Shown here: positions 42,055 through 51,745 of the stretch, piece after piece | Layout: each line of letters begins with the position of its first letter | Numbering within the stretch: the stretch's first letter is position 1 | Assembly (NCBI RefSeq): GCF_000515335.1 | Contig: NZ_KI911563.1 | Span: forward strand, 4,477,233-4,541,232 | Origin: Cohnella panacarvi Gsoil 349 | Lineage (GTDB): Bacteria; Bacillota; Bacilli; Paenibacillales; Paenibacillaceae | Length of the DNA stretch: 64,000 bases | Direction of reading: 5' to 3' | Position numbers and translations under genes: made by a program | The notes under the pieces: model-generated | What the model was told of the DNA's origin: nothing | Database searches by the model: none | Seen by the model: the letters and a program-made list of their open reading frames with translations, nothing else

Positions 42055-42840
42055 ATGCGTTCTTATCGGCAGTTTGCGTCCGTGTACGACCGGTTAATGG
42101 AGGACATGCCCTATTCGGAGTGGATGCATTTCGCCCGTAAGTGCTGGCAGCAATACGGCACGCCGAAGACGATCGTCGATCTCGGGTGCGGTACGGGCAA
42201 TATGGCGATTCCGCTCGCGAAATCCGGATTCGCCGTGTTCGGCATCGACCTTTCCGCGGAAATGCTGTCGATCGCCCGAAACAAGTGGGACGAGCCGAGC
42301 GCCGGAGGAGGACGCCGCGACTCGGGAGCGGTTCGGTGGCTTCAGCAGGATATGCGCGATTGGGAGCTGCCCGAGCCGGTCGATGCGGTCATCAGCTTCT
42401 GCGATTGTCTGAATTATTTGACCGAACCGGACGACGTCATTGCGGCTTTCCGATGTACGTACGCCGGACTTGCGAAGGGCGGACTGTTCCTGTTCGACGT
42501 CCATGCGCCGATTACGTTCGAGCGGTATGCGGAGGAGCAGCCGTTCGTATTGGACGACAAGGACGTCGCGTATATGTGGACATGCGATTACGACGAGGCA
42601 ACGCATACGATCGATCACGATCTCACGTTTTTCGTGCGCGACGAAGGACCGAGCGGGTCCGATGCCGTCTACCATCGTTTCGAGGAGTCTCACTCCCAGA
42701 GGGCTTACGATCCGGAATGGATAACCGAGCAGTTGGCGGCCGTAGGCTTCGAGTTGCTGCATCGGGCCGCGGATTTCAAGTGGGACGCGCCTAACGAGTC
42801 GTCCCAGCGATTGTTCTACGTTGCGCGGAAGCCTGAATAA
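42055..42840 (+). CDS. yqeM: Class I SAM-dependent methyltransferase YqeM
   Basis: 261 residues. The N-terminus SYRQFASVYDRLMEDMPYSEWM is typical for YqeM. SAM-binding motif I is TIVDLGCGTGNMAIPLAKSG, with acidic post-I FGIDLSAEMLSIARNK and motif IV DAVISFCDCLNYLTE. The methyl acceptor is not known. It ends the yqeG-yqeM operon; a hairpin terminator follows. In Bacillus comER would be next, but here ~9 kb of other genes intervene. Confidence 0.88.
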   Translation: MRSYRQFASVYDRLMEDMPYSEWMHFARKCWQQYGTPKTIVDLGCGTGNMAIPLAKSGFAVFGIDLSAEMLSIARNKWDEPSAGGGRRDSGAVRWLQQDMRDWELPEPVDAVISFCDCLNYLTEPDDVIAAFRCTYAGLAKGGLFLFDVHAPITFERYAEEQPFVLDDKDVAYMWTCDYDEATHTIDHDLTFFVRDEGPSGSDAVYHRFEESHSQRAYDPEWITEQLAAVGFELLHRAADFKWDAPNESSQRLFYVARKPE

Positions 42841-42872
42841 CGATCGGACGCGAATGTTGGACGTCATAGTTG

Positions 42873-42919
42873 ATGAGCAATGTAGGGGGAGAAGCTCTCT
42901 ATATTGCTCATTCTTTTTT
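42873..42919 (+). terminator. Terminator after yqeM
   Basis: ATGAGCAAT (42873-42881) pairs with ATTGCTCAT (42903-42911); inner bases GGGGAGA/TCTCT extend the stem, followed by TCTTTTTT. Confidence 0.82.
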
Positions 42920-42969
42920 GCAAAATTAATCATTACGACAAGACATGATTCCCGGAGGCAGAACCTACA

Positions 42970-44916
42970 TTGAATCGCTACCCTTTCGAATACGATCATT
43001 CACGCCCTTTTCTCGCGCAAGTCGGCGAGTGGGTGGCGGACGTGTTCTACGATATCCTGCCGGAAGCCGGATTCGAAGTTCGCGACGAGCAAATTTATAT
43101 GGCTTATCAATTGGAAAGAGCGTTCGCCCAGAAGATGACCATCTTCGCGGAAGCAGGCGTAGGAATGGGCAAAACGCTAGTGTATCTGCTGTACGCGATC
43201 TGTTACGCTCGCTTTACCCGAAAGCCGGCGATCATTGCCTGCGCCGACGAAAGCCTAATCGAGCAATTGGCCAAGCCGGAAGGCGATCTTGCCAAGCTGG
43301 CTCGGCATCTGAGCCTGTCGATCGACGCTAGATTGGCGAAGTCCGCGGACCGGTATCTTTGCTTAATGAAGCTGGATCAGGCGCTGACTTCCGACGAACA
43401 TTCGGATGCTTTCAGAACGGTACACGCGGAACTGCCGGCGTTCGTTCATCAATACAAAGCGATGCAGTCGTTCCATGCTTACGGAGATCGCAAGCAATAT
43501 CCGCAATTGAACGATCGACAGTGGGACAAGATCAGTTGGGACTCGTTTCAGGATTGTTTTACTTGCGAACAAAGGCACCGCTGCGGACAGACTTTATCGC
43601 GCGAATACTATCGGAAGTCCGGCGATTTGATCATTTGCTCGCATGATTTCTACATGGAGCATGTGTGGACGTATGAAGGTCGAAAGCGAGAGGGGCAGCT
43701 TCCGCTATTGCCGGATCACTGCGCCGTCGTATTCGACGAGGGGCATCTGCTGGAATCGGCCGCTCAGAAAGCGCTCACCTACCGATTAAAGCATTCGGCG
43801 TTCGAACAATTGATCAGTCGGCTGTTGCAAAACGAGATTCGGGAATCGTTGGCGGTACTCATAGACGAAGCCATCGACCGCAGCGAATCTTTGTTCGAAG
43901 TCCTGCAAGGACATTGCGAAAGGATACCAGGCTCCGACCGGAAGCGGATAGTTCCGGGCAAGCCTTTGCTTGAAGAAGTACGGTTGTTCCGCCAAGTTAT
44001 CGAAGGGATCGAAGAAGAGCTCGTGTTCGAGAGCGAGCTGTATACGTTGAACGAGTACCAGTTGCGCATCGTCGAGGAGCATCTGGAGATGATCCAGAAA
44101 GCTTTAAGCCTGTTCCAGAGCTCGGAAGGATTAATCAGTTGGGTAACCGAAGACGAGGATGGGCTGACCCTGGTCATCATGCCTAGAGCCGTTAAAGAAG
44201 TGTTGAAAGAAAGGGTATTCGCCCTGAATATGCCGGTCGTGTTTTCGTCGGCTACATTATCCGTGAACGGATCGTTCGATTATATGGCAAGCAGCTTGGG
44301 CATTGATCATTATTTGTCCTTCAGCACGAAATCCCCGTACGATTATAAGAATCAAATGGAGGTTGTGGCTCCTGAATGGCCGAATGGGGCATCGTTCGAG
44401 GAGAAAATGAAAGTTGCAGCGAGCCTGCTGAAACGAACGGAAGGCAGAGCGTTGGTGTTATTCAACGATAAAGAAGAGCTGCATAAGTTTAAGGAGTTAC
44501 TCCCGTCTTATCCGGATTGCGCGGATTTGCGAATCCGGTTTGAAGGAGACGCCGAAATCAGCCACCTCATTAGCGCTTTTCAACGGGATGAGGCAAGCGT
44601 TCTGTGCGCGATAAGTCTATGGGAAGGGCTCGATATACCCGGTCCTTCTCTCTCGAACGTCATCGTGTGGTCGCTGCCCTTTCCGTCTCAAGACCCGGTG
44701 TTTGCGGCCAAGCGGGAGGCGGCGTCCCATGCGTACGACGAGGTGGATCTGCCCTATATGCTGCTCCGTCTTCAGCAAGGGATGGGACGATTGATTCGTT
44801 CGCGGGAGGATCGCGGCATCGTCGCCGTCTTAAGCGAGGAAATCCATCATGACGCGAAGCTTCGTCAGGCGATTGCGGAAATATTGCCGCAAGGGGTTGC
44901 GTTGCAAGAACAATGA
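42970..44916 (+). CDS. DinG/XPD-like ATP-dependent helicase
   Basis: 648 residues, TTG start with GGAGG about 11 bases upstream. Walker A EAGVGMGKTLVYLLYAI lies near residue 60, motif II AVVFDEGHLLESAAQKAL near 252, and C-terminal motifs ALVLFNDKEEL, LWEGLDIPGPSLSNVIVWSLPF and QGMGRLIRSREDRGIVAVL near 600. Cysteines in YLCLMKL and DCFTCEQRHRCGQ (~135-205) fit the FeS-cluster domain of XPD/DinG helicases. A 5'-3' DNA helicase in repair is the likely role. It lies between two terminators as a single-gene unit. Confidence 0.87.
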   Translation: MNRYPFEYDHSRPFLAQVGEWVADVFYDILPEAGFEVRDEQIYMAYQLERAFAQKMTIFAEAGVGMGKTLVYLLYAICYARFTRKPAIIACADESLIEQLAKPEGDLAKLARHLSLSIDARLAKSADRYLCLMKLDQALTSDEHSDAFRTVHAELPAFVHQYKAMQSFHAYGDRKQYPQLNDRQWDKISWDSFQDCFTCEQRHRCGQTLSREYYRKSGDLIICSHDFYMEHVWTYEGRKREGQLPLLPDHCAVVFDEGHLLESAAQKALTYRLKHSAFEQLISRLLQNEIRESLAVLIDEAIDRSESLFEVLQGHCERIPGSDRKRIVPGKPLLEEVRLFRQVIEGIEEELVFESELYTLNEYQLRIVEEHLEMIQKALSLFQSSEGLISWVTEDEDGLTLVIMPRAVKEVLKERVFALNMPVVFSSATLSVNGSFDYMASSLGIDHYLSFSTKSPYDYKNQMEVVAPEWPNGASFEEKMKVAASLLKRTEGRALVLFNDKEELHKFKELLPSYPDCADLRIRFEGDAEISHLISAFQRDEASVLCAISLWEGLDIPGPSLSNVIVWSLPFPSQDPVFAAKREAASHAYDEVDLPYMLLRLQQGMGRLIRSREDRGIVAVLSEEIHHDAKLRQAIAEILPQGVALQEQ

Positions 44917-44932
44917 GGAATAGATGCCTGAA

Positions 44933-44981
44933 ATAGAAAAGGATAGCATTCAGATATAATCTGAACGCTATCCTTTTCTAT
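44933..44981. terminator. Bidirectional terminator between convergent genes
   Basis: ATAGAAAAGGATAGC / GCTATCCTTTTCTAT, a perfect 15-bp stem with A- and T-rich flanks, between the rightward helicase and the leftward MMPL gene. Confidence 0.9.
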
Positions 44982-44991
44982 GGTTTCTTAT

Positions 44992-47217
44992 TTATTCATA
45001 TTGTTGCCCGGCGTCGGCCGTACGCTTCGGCTTGCTTGGCCAGAACGCCCATTGCCCTAGCTTCATCGTGATGGCGGGGACGAGGAACGGACGGACGACG
45101 AACGTATCGAGCAGTACGCCGATCGTGGTAATGAGGCCGAATTGAACGAGCGCTTGGATCGGCAGCGTCGCGAGTACGGCGAACGTTCCGGCCAGAATGA
45201 GACCCGCGGACGTAATGACGGCGCCCGTCTCGCCCACGCCTTCGCGTATCGCCTGGCCGAGCGGCATCTTTCCTCTTTTCTGCCAGATGCTCGATATCAT
45301 GAAGATGTTGTAGTCCTCGCCGAGCGCGACAAGGAAGACGAATGCGTACAGCGGAATCGAGCCTTGGATCGCATCCGCGCCGAAGCCGTAATGAAGCACG
45401 ATCCAACCGAGGCCAAGCGCCGAGAAGTAGGACAGAATGACGGTCAGCACCAAATAGGCGGTCGCGACGACGGAGCGGAGGTAGGCGAGCAGCAGCAGCG
45501 TAATGAGTCCGATGACGATCGGAATGATCAGCACCGTATCCCGATCGCCTGCCGCTTTGGCGTCGTGCTGCTCCGCGGTCGGTCCGCCGATCCATGCACG
45601 GTCGGCGGCATCCGCTACGCCTGCCTCGACTAAGGTTTGCTCGGCGGCTTTGCGCAAATCCGGAATCAAATCCATCGCTTCGATGGAGTAAGGATTCATG
45701 GACAATTGCGCCTCGTAGAGCACGATATTCGGATCGTTCGTCCCGACTTGCGGTTCGGATACGCGATCCACGTAAGGCAACCCGGCCAATTTGTCCCCGA
45801 GCGCGACGTCTTTTCCTTGCGTGTCTACGATGACCTTGACCGGCGCGAGCTCCCCTTGCGAGAATTTGTCGCCGATCAAGGCGAATCCTTCACGCGAAGC
45901 CATATCCTTCGGGAAAGAAGACAGAATATCGTAAGTGACTTTAATCTGAGTCGCATACGCCGCGAAGCCGCCAAGTACGATGACGCAGATGGCGATGATC
46001 AACCCGGGTTTCGCGACGACGGAGCGTCCTGCCCAGTTGCGCGGCTCGCGGGCAGGCGCATCGACCGGCGCAGGCAGACCTTTGCGCTTCGCGCGCTCGG
46101 CGCGCATCGCCGGCGTGCGGGGGACGAACGGGAAGAAAGCGCTTCGGCCGATAATGGCGAGCAGGGCGGGCACGAGCGTAAGGCTGGCGATGCCCATGAT
46201 CAGAATCGCGATGCCGAACGGCACGGCGAATCGGTGATAAACGCCGTATTCGGCGAAGAGCAACGCGAACAATGAGAGAACGACGGTCAGTCCGCTCATC
46301 GCGATCGCGCCGGACGAACCGGTGATGGCCGACAGAAGCGCCTTGCCGGCGCTTTCCTCCGTCTTAAGGAGCTGGCGGAACCGGGAGATGAGGAACAGGC
46401 AGTAGTCCGTTCCCGCGCCGAACAGCAATACCGTCATGATCGACAGCGCTTGGGAATCGTATACGATCCATCCTTCGCTTGCCATCCACCCGAGCACCGG
46501 ATTGATGACGCCATAGGCGAAGCCGACTGCGACAAGCGGGATAAGCGCAAGGATCGGCGAGCGATAAATCAGCAAGAGGAGAATGAGCACGAGCAAGACC
46601 GTTCCGATCAACAGCGAGACGTCGGCGTTCTTGAACAAGCCCGTCGCGTCGATCTGGATGCCGACCGGGCCGGTTACGCGGATGCTCAGCTTGCCGGGCT
46701 CCGATGTCGGTGCTTCGAACGGATCTGTGCCGAGGAGAGCAGCCGTCGTATCGCGAATATGCTCTATGCCTTCCTTCAACTGCTCGGCGTCCGCTTCCTT
46801 ATCGAAGAGAACGGGAACGACGATCGTGCTTGAATCGGAGGACAGCTCGGCCTTCAAAGCCTCTGGCGGAAGTTGATGCAGCGGAGGCATCGCGGTTTGA
46901 TACGGAGCCTTCGTCTCCGTCAGCTTGGCGGCCCATTGCCCAATGCTTGCGAGATCTTCGTCGGTTAAACCGCCTTCGCGATGCCAGACGTAAAGCGCGG
47001 GCACGTCGGCCCCGCTCGAGAACTCCCGATCCGCGACCGCTTCCGCCTGTACGGATGGCTTGCCCTGGCTTAAGTTCGGCGCGTTGTTGTTCTCATGACT
47101 GCTTGCGCTGGGAAGAAGCGCGCTCAGCAGCCCGGCAGCGACGATCCAGATGAGCAGCGTCGCCCATCTGGAACGCTTTCCGGCCACCCATTTCGAAATT
47201 CCGGCGTTATCGTTCAT
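44992..47217 (-). CDS. MMPL/RND-type membrane transporter
   Basis: 741 residues with two MMPL halves. TM1 (WATLLIWIVAAGLLSALLP) is followed by a large extracytoplasmic domain, five TM helices (DVSLLIGTVLLVLILLLLIYRSP; LFGAGTDYCLFLISRFRQ with the GTDYCLFL motif in TM4; LTVVLSLFALLFAEYG), then a second loop and a second set of TMs (LVALGEDYNIFMISSIWQKR is the equivalent motif). These Asp-containing motifs carry proton flux in the family. Gram-positive relatives export lipids or drugs. It is divergent from a TetR regulator, so it is probably induced by a ligand of that repressor. A GAGGAGGAAACACG region precedes the ATG. Confidence 0.9.
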   Translation of the reverse strand: MNDNAGISKWVAGKRSRWATLLIWIVAAGLLSALLPSASSHENNNAPNLSQGKPSVQAEAVADREFSSGADVPALYVWHREGGLTDEDLASIGQWAAKLTETKAPYQTAMPPLHQLPPEALKAELSSDSSTIVVPVLFDKEADAEQLKEGIEHIRDTTAALLGTDPFEAPTSEPGKLSIRVTGPVGIQIDATGLFKNADVSLLIGTVLLVLILLLLIYRSPILALIPLVAVGFAYGVINPVLGWMASEGWIVYDSQALSIMTVLLFGAGTDYCLFLISRFRQLLKTEESAGKALLSAITGSSGAIAMSGLTVVLSLFALLFAEYGVYHRFAVPFGIAILIMGIASLTLVPALLAIIGRSAFFPFVPRTPAMRAERAKRKGLPAPVDAPAREPRNWAGRSVVAKPGLIIAICVIVLGGFAAYATQIKVTYDILSSFPKDMASREGFALIGDKFSQGELAPVKVIVDTQGKDVALGDKLAGLPYVDRVSEPQVGTNDPNIVLYEAQLSMNPYSIEAMDLIPDLRKAAEQTLVEAGVADAADRAWIGGPTAEQHDAKAAGDRDTVLIIPIVIGLITLLLLAYLRSVVATAYLVLTVILSYFSALGLGWIVLHYGFGADAIQGSIPLYAFVFLVALGEDYNIFMISSIWQKRGKMPLGQAIREGVGETGAVITSAGLILAGTFAVLATLPIQALVQFGLITTIGVLLDTFVVRPFLVPAITMKLGQWAFWPSKPKRTADAGQQYE

Positions 47218-47264
47218 GCTCGTGTTTCCTCCTCGGCATTTTTAACGGAATAAGATATAATACA

Positions 47265-47288
47265 GGTATACGACTTATTATATATACC
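47265..47288. promoter_or_regulatory. Candidate TetR operator overlapping the MMPL promoter
   Basis: GGTATA-N12-TATACC dyad in the 125-bp divergent region. On the minus strand a possible promoter TTGTAT-18-TATAAT for the MMPL gene overlaps it, a usual design for autoregulated TetR/efflux pairs. Confidence 0.5.
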
Positions 47289-47342
47289 GGAAGGTTAATT
47301 ATACAAATAGACAAATTGTGAAGTTAGCAGGAGGTCCTCATC

Positions 47343-47966
47343 ATGAGTCCGACAGAAGGTAAGCTCAAGCGATCGCCAGGCCGGCCTAAGCAGGAAACCG
47401 ACGGCACGCCGATGCGGGAAACAATCTTGAACACCGCTTCCCGATTATTCATGGAGCTCGGGTACGAGCCGGTTTCCCTCAAGATGATCGCGGGTCGCGC
47501 GGGCGTCACGAAAGCGTCGGTGTACTACTACTTTTCGAATAAAGCCGAGCTGTTCGCGACGGCCGTCATCGAGATGTTCGTCCGCATCCGGATGCGGACG
47601 AAAGCCATTTTAGACGCGGACGGCGATTTGAAGGAACGGTTGATTCGTTTGGCCCGGGTTAAGCTGTCAGCCTCGCATACGGACTTCGAGAGCATGATGC
47701 GGGAAGCCGAGCCATCCTTAAGCGAGATTCAGTTGCAGGGCATTCGGCAAGCCGAGCATGGACTGCACGGGGCGCTTGACGAGGCGTTCCGCGCGGCAAT
47801 GGTTAGGGGGGAGCTGGCGGAAGGGGATTCGATGCTGCTGGCTCATGCATTCTCAGCGCTCTTGATGCTCGGAAACCGGGAACGGCTCGGAGACCGGAAA
47901 CCGACTGCGGAGGAGCTATCCTCGGAGCTTGTCGAGCTGTTCCTGAACGGGGCCGCGAGGCATTAG
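47343..47966 (+). CDS. TetR-family transcriptional regulator
   Basis: 207 residues. The N-terminal HTH reads RETILNTASRLFMELGYEPVSLKMIAGRAGVTKASVYYYFSNKAELFATAV, a typical TetR DNA-binding domain after a basic/Pro-rich lead (KRSPGRPKQ). The C-terminal ligand domain (ESMMREAEPSLSEIQLQGIRQAEHGL) has no assigned ligand. ATG has AGGAGG upstream. It is divergent from the MMPL transporter and probably represses it and itself. Confidence 0.9.
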   Translation: MSPTEGKLKRSPGRPKQETDGTPMRETILNTASRLFMELGYEPVSLKMIAGRAGVTKASVYYYFSNKAELFATAVIEMFVRIRMRTKAILDADGDLKERLIRLARVKLSASHTDFESMMREAEPSLSEIQLQGIRQAEHGLHGALDEAFRAAMVRGELAEGDSMLLAHAFSALLMLGNRERLGDRKPTAEELSSELVELFLNGAARH

Positions 47967-47983
47967 GCGGGCGCTTCGCCGGC

Positions 47984-48013
47984 TTGACATCGATCGATTC
48001 GATTAGCTATAAT
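47984..48013 (+). promoter_or_regulatory. Sigma-A promoter of the leuS leader
   Basis: TTGACA (47984-47989), an 18-base spacer and TATAAT (48008-48013), a perfect consensus pair just before the T-box leader. Confidence 0.88.
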
Positions 48014-48019
48014 CATGGC

Positions 48020-48300
48020 ATACTTTGGCTGAGAAAAGGAGCAGTAATCGACAACGCGTTACCTAGAGAACCGGCGGATGGTGCAAGCCGGTTAACGCGG
48101 ACGATGAACTCGCCTTGGAGCTTCCGGACCGAGAAGGATCGGCGCGCGTTGCGCTTGGATTCGAGTAGGCCGGACGTACGCCTCGCGTTAAGAGGAACGA
48201 GTGGACGGACGCCCAAGCAGGGTGCTCGTCAACTAGGGTGGTACCACGGGAACTTAACCTCTCGTCCCTAGCGATAACGCTAGCGACGCGGGGTTTTTTT
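48020..48300 (+). ncRNA. T-box leader (leucine) upstream of leuS
   Basis: The leader contains the T-box core AGGGTGGTACCACGGG (48235-48250), the stem I distal bulge-type sequence AGAGAACCGGCGGATGGTGC (48065-48084) and a candidate specifier GAACTC, in which CTC (48109-48111) is a leucine codon. The terminator is the CCCTAGCGATAACGCTAGCG region followed by GGGGTTTTTTT (48267-48300). Uncharged tRNA-Leu should pair with specifier and T-box and favour antitermination, raising leuS expression. The specifier position is inferred. Confidence 0.92.
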
Positions 48301-48324
48301 ACATTTCGAGAGGGGTTTACGCAC

Positions 48325-50760
48325 ATGTCACAGGATAATCAGCAAGGCTACAGGCCACAGACCATTGAACCGAAATGGCAAAAGTATTGGGATGAGAATA
48401 AGACGTTCCGCACGACCGAGGATGCTGCCAAGCCGAAATTTTACGCGCTCGATATGTTCCCGTATCCGTCCGGAGCGGGGCTGCACGTCGGCCACCCGGA
48501 AGGATACACGGCCACCGACATCGTTAGCCGCTTCAAACGGATGAAAGGCTTCAACGTCCTGCATCCGATGGGATGGGACGCGTTCGGCTTGCCCGCCGAG
48601 CAATACGCGCTGCAGACGGGACGCCATCCGCGCGAAATAACGGTGGAGAACATCAACAACTTCCGCCGTCAGATCAAATCGCTCGGCTTCTCGTACGATT
48701 GGGACCGCGAATTCAGCACGACCGATCCGGATTACTACAAGTGGACGCAGTGGATTTTCATTCAATTGTATAAAAAAGGATTGGCGTACGTCGCGGAAGT
48801 GCCGGTGAACTGGTGTCCGGCGCTGGGCACGGTGCTCGCGAACGAGGAAGTCATCGACGGACTGAGCGAGCGCGGCGGCCATCCGGTTATCCGCAAGCCG
48901 ATGCGCCAATGGATGCTCAAGATTACCGAATACGCGGAGCGTCTGCTCGAAGATCTCGAGGAGCTCGATTGGTCCGAGAGCATCAAGGACATGCAGCGCA
49001 ACTGGATCGGCAAATCGACGGGCGCGGAAGTTACGTTCGCCATCGACGGCCATGACGCCGCGCTTACGGTGTTCACGACTCGTCCGGATACGCTGTTCGG
49101 CGCGACGTATTGCGTGCTGGCTCCGGAGCATGAACTCGTGAGCGCCATCGCCTCGGCCGAGCAGAAAGCCGCGGTCGATGCTTACGTGGAAGCGGCAGCG
49201 CGCAAGAGCGATCTCGAGCGTACGGATCTGGCTAAGGACAAGAGCGGAGTATTCACCGGAGCTTATGCCGTAAATCCGGTTAACGGCAACAAAGTCCCGA
49301 TCTGGATCGCTGATTACGTCCTCGGGGGTTACGGCACGGGCGCGATCATGGCCGTACCGGGCCATGACGAGCGCGACTGGGAGTTCGCGAAGAAGTTCGG
49401 CTTGCCGATCGTGGAAGTCGTGGCGGGCGGCAATGTCGAGGAAGCGGCGTACACAGGCGATGGCACGCTGGTGAACTCGGAGTTCCTGAACGGGAAGAAC
49501 ATGGCGGACGCGATTGCCGCGATGATCGCGCACCTCGAGAAGATCGGCAAGGGCAAAGGCAAAGTCACTTACCGTCTGCGCGACTGGCTGTTCAGCCGCC
49601 AACGCTATTGGGGCGAGCCGATCCCGGTCATTCACTGGGAAGACGGCACGATGAGCACGGTCGACGAGTCGGAGCTGCCTCTCTTGCTGCCGGACGTCGA
49701 TGCGATCGAACCGTCCGGCACGGGCGAATCGCCGCTTGCGAACGTTGAAGAATGGCTGAACGTCGTCGATCCGGTTACGGGCAAGAAGGGCCGCCGCGAG
49801 ACGAACACGATGCCGCAATGGGCTGGAAGCTGCTGGTACTACCTGCGATTCATCGATCCGAAGAACGCGGACGCGATCTGCTCGCCGGAGAAGCAGAAGG
49901 AATGGTTGCCGGTCGACCTGTACATCGGCGGCGCGGAGCACGCCGTCCTGCACTTGCTGTACGCGCGCTTCTGGCATAAAGTGCTGTACGATATCGGCGT
50001 CGTGAACACGAAGGAGCCGTTCCATAAGCTCGTTAACCAAGGCATGATCCTCGGCACGAACAACGAGAAAATGTCCAAATCCCGCGGCAACGTCATTAAC
50101 CCGGACGACATCGTCGGGGAATTCGGCGCCGATACGCTTCGGATGTACGAGATGTTCATGGGCCCGCTCGAGGCGACGAAGCCGTGGAACACGAACGGAG
50201 TGGAAGGCGTTTACCGGTTCCTCGCTCGCGTCTGGCGGTTGATCGTGGACGAGGGCGGCAAGCTGAACGAGCGGATCCAAGACGTACCGGGCGACGATTC
50301 GTTCCGCCGCACGTGGCACAAGAGCCTGAAGAAAGTCGGCGAGGACTACGAGGCGCTTCGCTTTAATACGGCGATCAGCCAGATGATGATTTTCGTCAAC
50401 GACGCCTACAAAACGGAAGTGCTTCCTAAGGAAGCGTTGAAGAACTTCGTGCAGATGCTGTCGCCGATCGCGCCGCATATCTCCGAAGAGCTGTGGGAGA
50501 AGCTTGGCGAGCAAGGCTCCGTCACCTACGCTCCGTGGCCGGAGTATGATCCGTCTTTGGTCGTCGATGCCGAAGTCGAAATCGTCGTGCAAGTGAACGG
50601 CAAAATCGCCGACCGCGTCAGCATCGCAGCCGACCTCGACGAAGCGGGGATGCAAGCGATCGCGATGGACAGCGAGAAGGTGCAAGCGCTCATCGCCGGC
50701 AAAACCGTCCGCAAAGTCGTCGCCGTCAAAGGCAAGCTCGTTAACATCGTGGCTAACTGA
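48325..50760 (+). CDS. leuS: Leucyl-tRNA synthetase
   Basis: 811 residues from ATG 48325; the longer open frame crosses the T-box terminator and is not used. The HIGH-type motif is [16 protein letters not shown] near residue 50. The editing domain (CP1) includes [19 protein letters not shown] and [19 protein letters not shown]. The KMSKS motif [17 protein letters not shown] is near residue 582. The C-terminal anticodon-binding and terminal parts are complete ([15 protein letters not shown]). It attaches leucine to tRNA-Leu. Confidence 0.98.
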   Translation: MSQDNQQGYRPQTIEPKWQKYWDENKTFRTTEDAAKPKFYALDMFPYPSGAGLHVGHPEGYTATDIVSRFKRMKGFNVLHPMGWDAFGLPAEQYALQTGRHPREITVENINNFRRQIKSLGFSYDWDREFSTTDPDYYKWTQWIFIQLYKKGLAYVAEVPVNWCPALGTVLANEEVIDGLSERGGHPVIRKPMRQWMLKITEYAERLLEDLEELDWSESIKDMQRNWIGKSTGAEVTFAIDGHDAALTVFTTRPDTLFGATYCVLAPEHELVSAIASAEQKAAVDAYVEAAARKSDLERTDLAKDKSGVFTGAYAVNPVNGNKVPIWIADYVLGGYGTGAIMAVPGHDERDWEFAKKFGLPIVEVVAGGNVEEAAYTGDGTLVNSEFLNGKNMADAIAAMIAHLEKIGKGKGKVTYRLRDWLFSRQRYWGEPIPVIHWEDGTMSTVDESELPLLLPDVDAIEPSGTGESPLANVEEWLNVVDPVTGKKGRRETNTMPQWAGSCWYYLRFIDPKNADAICSPEKQKEWLPVDLYIGGAEHAVLHLLYARFWHKVLYDIGVVNTKEPFHKLVNQGMILGTNNEKMSKSRGNVINPDDIVGEFGADTLRMYEMFMGPLEATKPWNTNGVEGVYRFLARVWRLIVDEGGKLNERIQDVPGDDSFRRTWHKSLKKVGEDYEALRFNTAISQMMIFVNDAYKTEVLPKEALKNFVQMLSPIAPHISEELWEKLGEQGSVTYAPWPEYDPSLVVDAEVEIVVQVNGKIADRVSIAADLDEAGMQAIAMDSEKVQALIAGKTVRKVVAVKGKLVNIVAN

Positions 50761-50839
50761 GGCTAGGCAGTTCTGCAAGCCGCGTTGCTGAGGCAAACCT
50801 GAGGAACATTCAATCGCATATTGGCATTGCGTGAAGCAC

Positions 50840-50877
50840 ACGCCGTTTGTCCCTTGTCGGGGCAGGCGGCGTTTTTA
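50840..50877 (+). terminator. Terminator after leuS
   Basis: ACGCCG...CGGCGT with inner TGTCCC/GGGGCA pairing, followed by TTTTTATTTT. Confidence 0.82.
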
Positions 50878-50907
50878 TTTTCTGGCGTAGGGAGAGTGGG
50901 TCTGGCG

Positions 50908-51570
50908 GTGCTGGAGGAAATCATTGACAAGTATATTGAGGAACAGCGCGCAAGCGCGCGGGGGCAGAGAAAGGAGTTGCTGGAACGCGACTTGACCGGG
51001 ACGAAGAAATTGCTCGAGCATTTGTGGACGGTTCTGGTATCATTCGAGGGGATTACGCTCGAGTACGAATTTGTCGGAGCGAACGGCGAGCGCAACTACA
51101 TTGACGTGTATTACGAACCGCTCGCGATCGGCTTCGAATGCGAAGGGTTCGTCCCTCACGCGGAGACGATCACGAGACGCAGGTTTTCTTAGGAAAGGCG
51201 CCGCGTTCGCAGACAAGCGAAGCTTCGGATCGTCTACTATCCGTTCAGCAAAGACGAGCTGGACAACGAGCCCGAGATGTGTCGTCAAGACCTGCGCGAA
51301 ATCATCGGTATTCATGGAAGTGTCGCTGGCAGCCGGGCGATGGAACAGCTCTCGGTCTACGAACGCGAAGTGCTCCGCTACGGCCTTCGATTGATGCGCC
51401 CGCTCAAGCTGGAGGACGTGAAGTATTGTTTGGGGTGCGCTCATGAGTTTGCTAGAAAGATAGTCAGAGCATTGGTAGACAAAAAATTGCTCAGTCCAAT
51501 TCGCGCCGGTAAGCAAAGAAATCATGCCTACCAGATAATGCCCCTAGCAAAGGATTACCTATTCGGGTGA
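50908..51570 (+). pseudogene. Unnamed Paenibacillaceae-type protein interrupted by one in-frame TAG
   Basis: One frame continues from GTG 50908 to 51570, broken only by TAG at 51190-51192. The first part reads VLEEIIDKYIEEQRASARGQ, FEGITLEYEFVGANGERNYIDVYYEPLAIGFECEGFVPHAETITRRRFS, a restriction-endonuclease-like (DUF559-like) beta core. After the stop, ERRRVRRQAKLRIVYYPFSKDELDNEPE and LSVYEREVLRYGLRLMRPLKLEDVKYCLG, then LVDKKLLSP, look like a winged-helix end. I recall whole proteins with this order in related genomes. The stop lies between the two parts. Probably a recent nonsense mutation; readthrough or an internal start cannot be excluded. Confidence 0.7.
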
Positions 51571-51602
51571 TTGTGCGATCCCATCAAGTTACAAAGACCT
51601 AT

Positions 51603-51697
51603 GTGGCGGCGATGCACGAATATAGCGCGGAGAGACCGAGTTACTGGAACGTAAGTGGCGGCGATGCACGAAATAGCGCGGAGAGACCGAGTTTCTG
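51603..51697. repeat. Two-copy direct repeat, 52-bp period
   Basis: Copies at 51603-51646 and 51655-51697 share GTGGCGGCGATGCACGAA, then (T)ATAGCGCGGAGAGACCGAGT, with a one-base indel and few changes. It is non-coding, between the pseudogene and comER. It resembles short interspersed repeats common in Paenibacillaceae intergenic DNA (recollection). Confidence 0.85.
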
Positions 51698-51702
51698 TCC
51701 AA

Positions 51703-51731
51703 CAAAAAAGCTCTATCGCAAGCGATAGAGC
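51703..51731 (-). terminator. Terminator of comER
   Basis: GCTCTATCGC / GCGATAGAGC perfect 10-bp stem, two-base loop, and a run of six A on the plus strand (U-tract for the leftward transcript), 15 bp past the comER stop. Confidence 0.9.
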
Positions 51732-51745
51732 CTATGCTCTCTCCT

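Noticed and set aside
48328-50841. 837-codon open frame on the minus strand across leuS
   Set aside because: It is the antisense shadow of leuS in high-GC DNA: Arg/Leu/His-rich, no domain, while the plus strand encodes a full synthetase.
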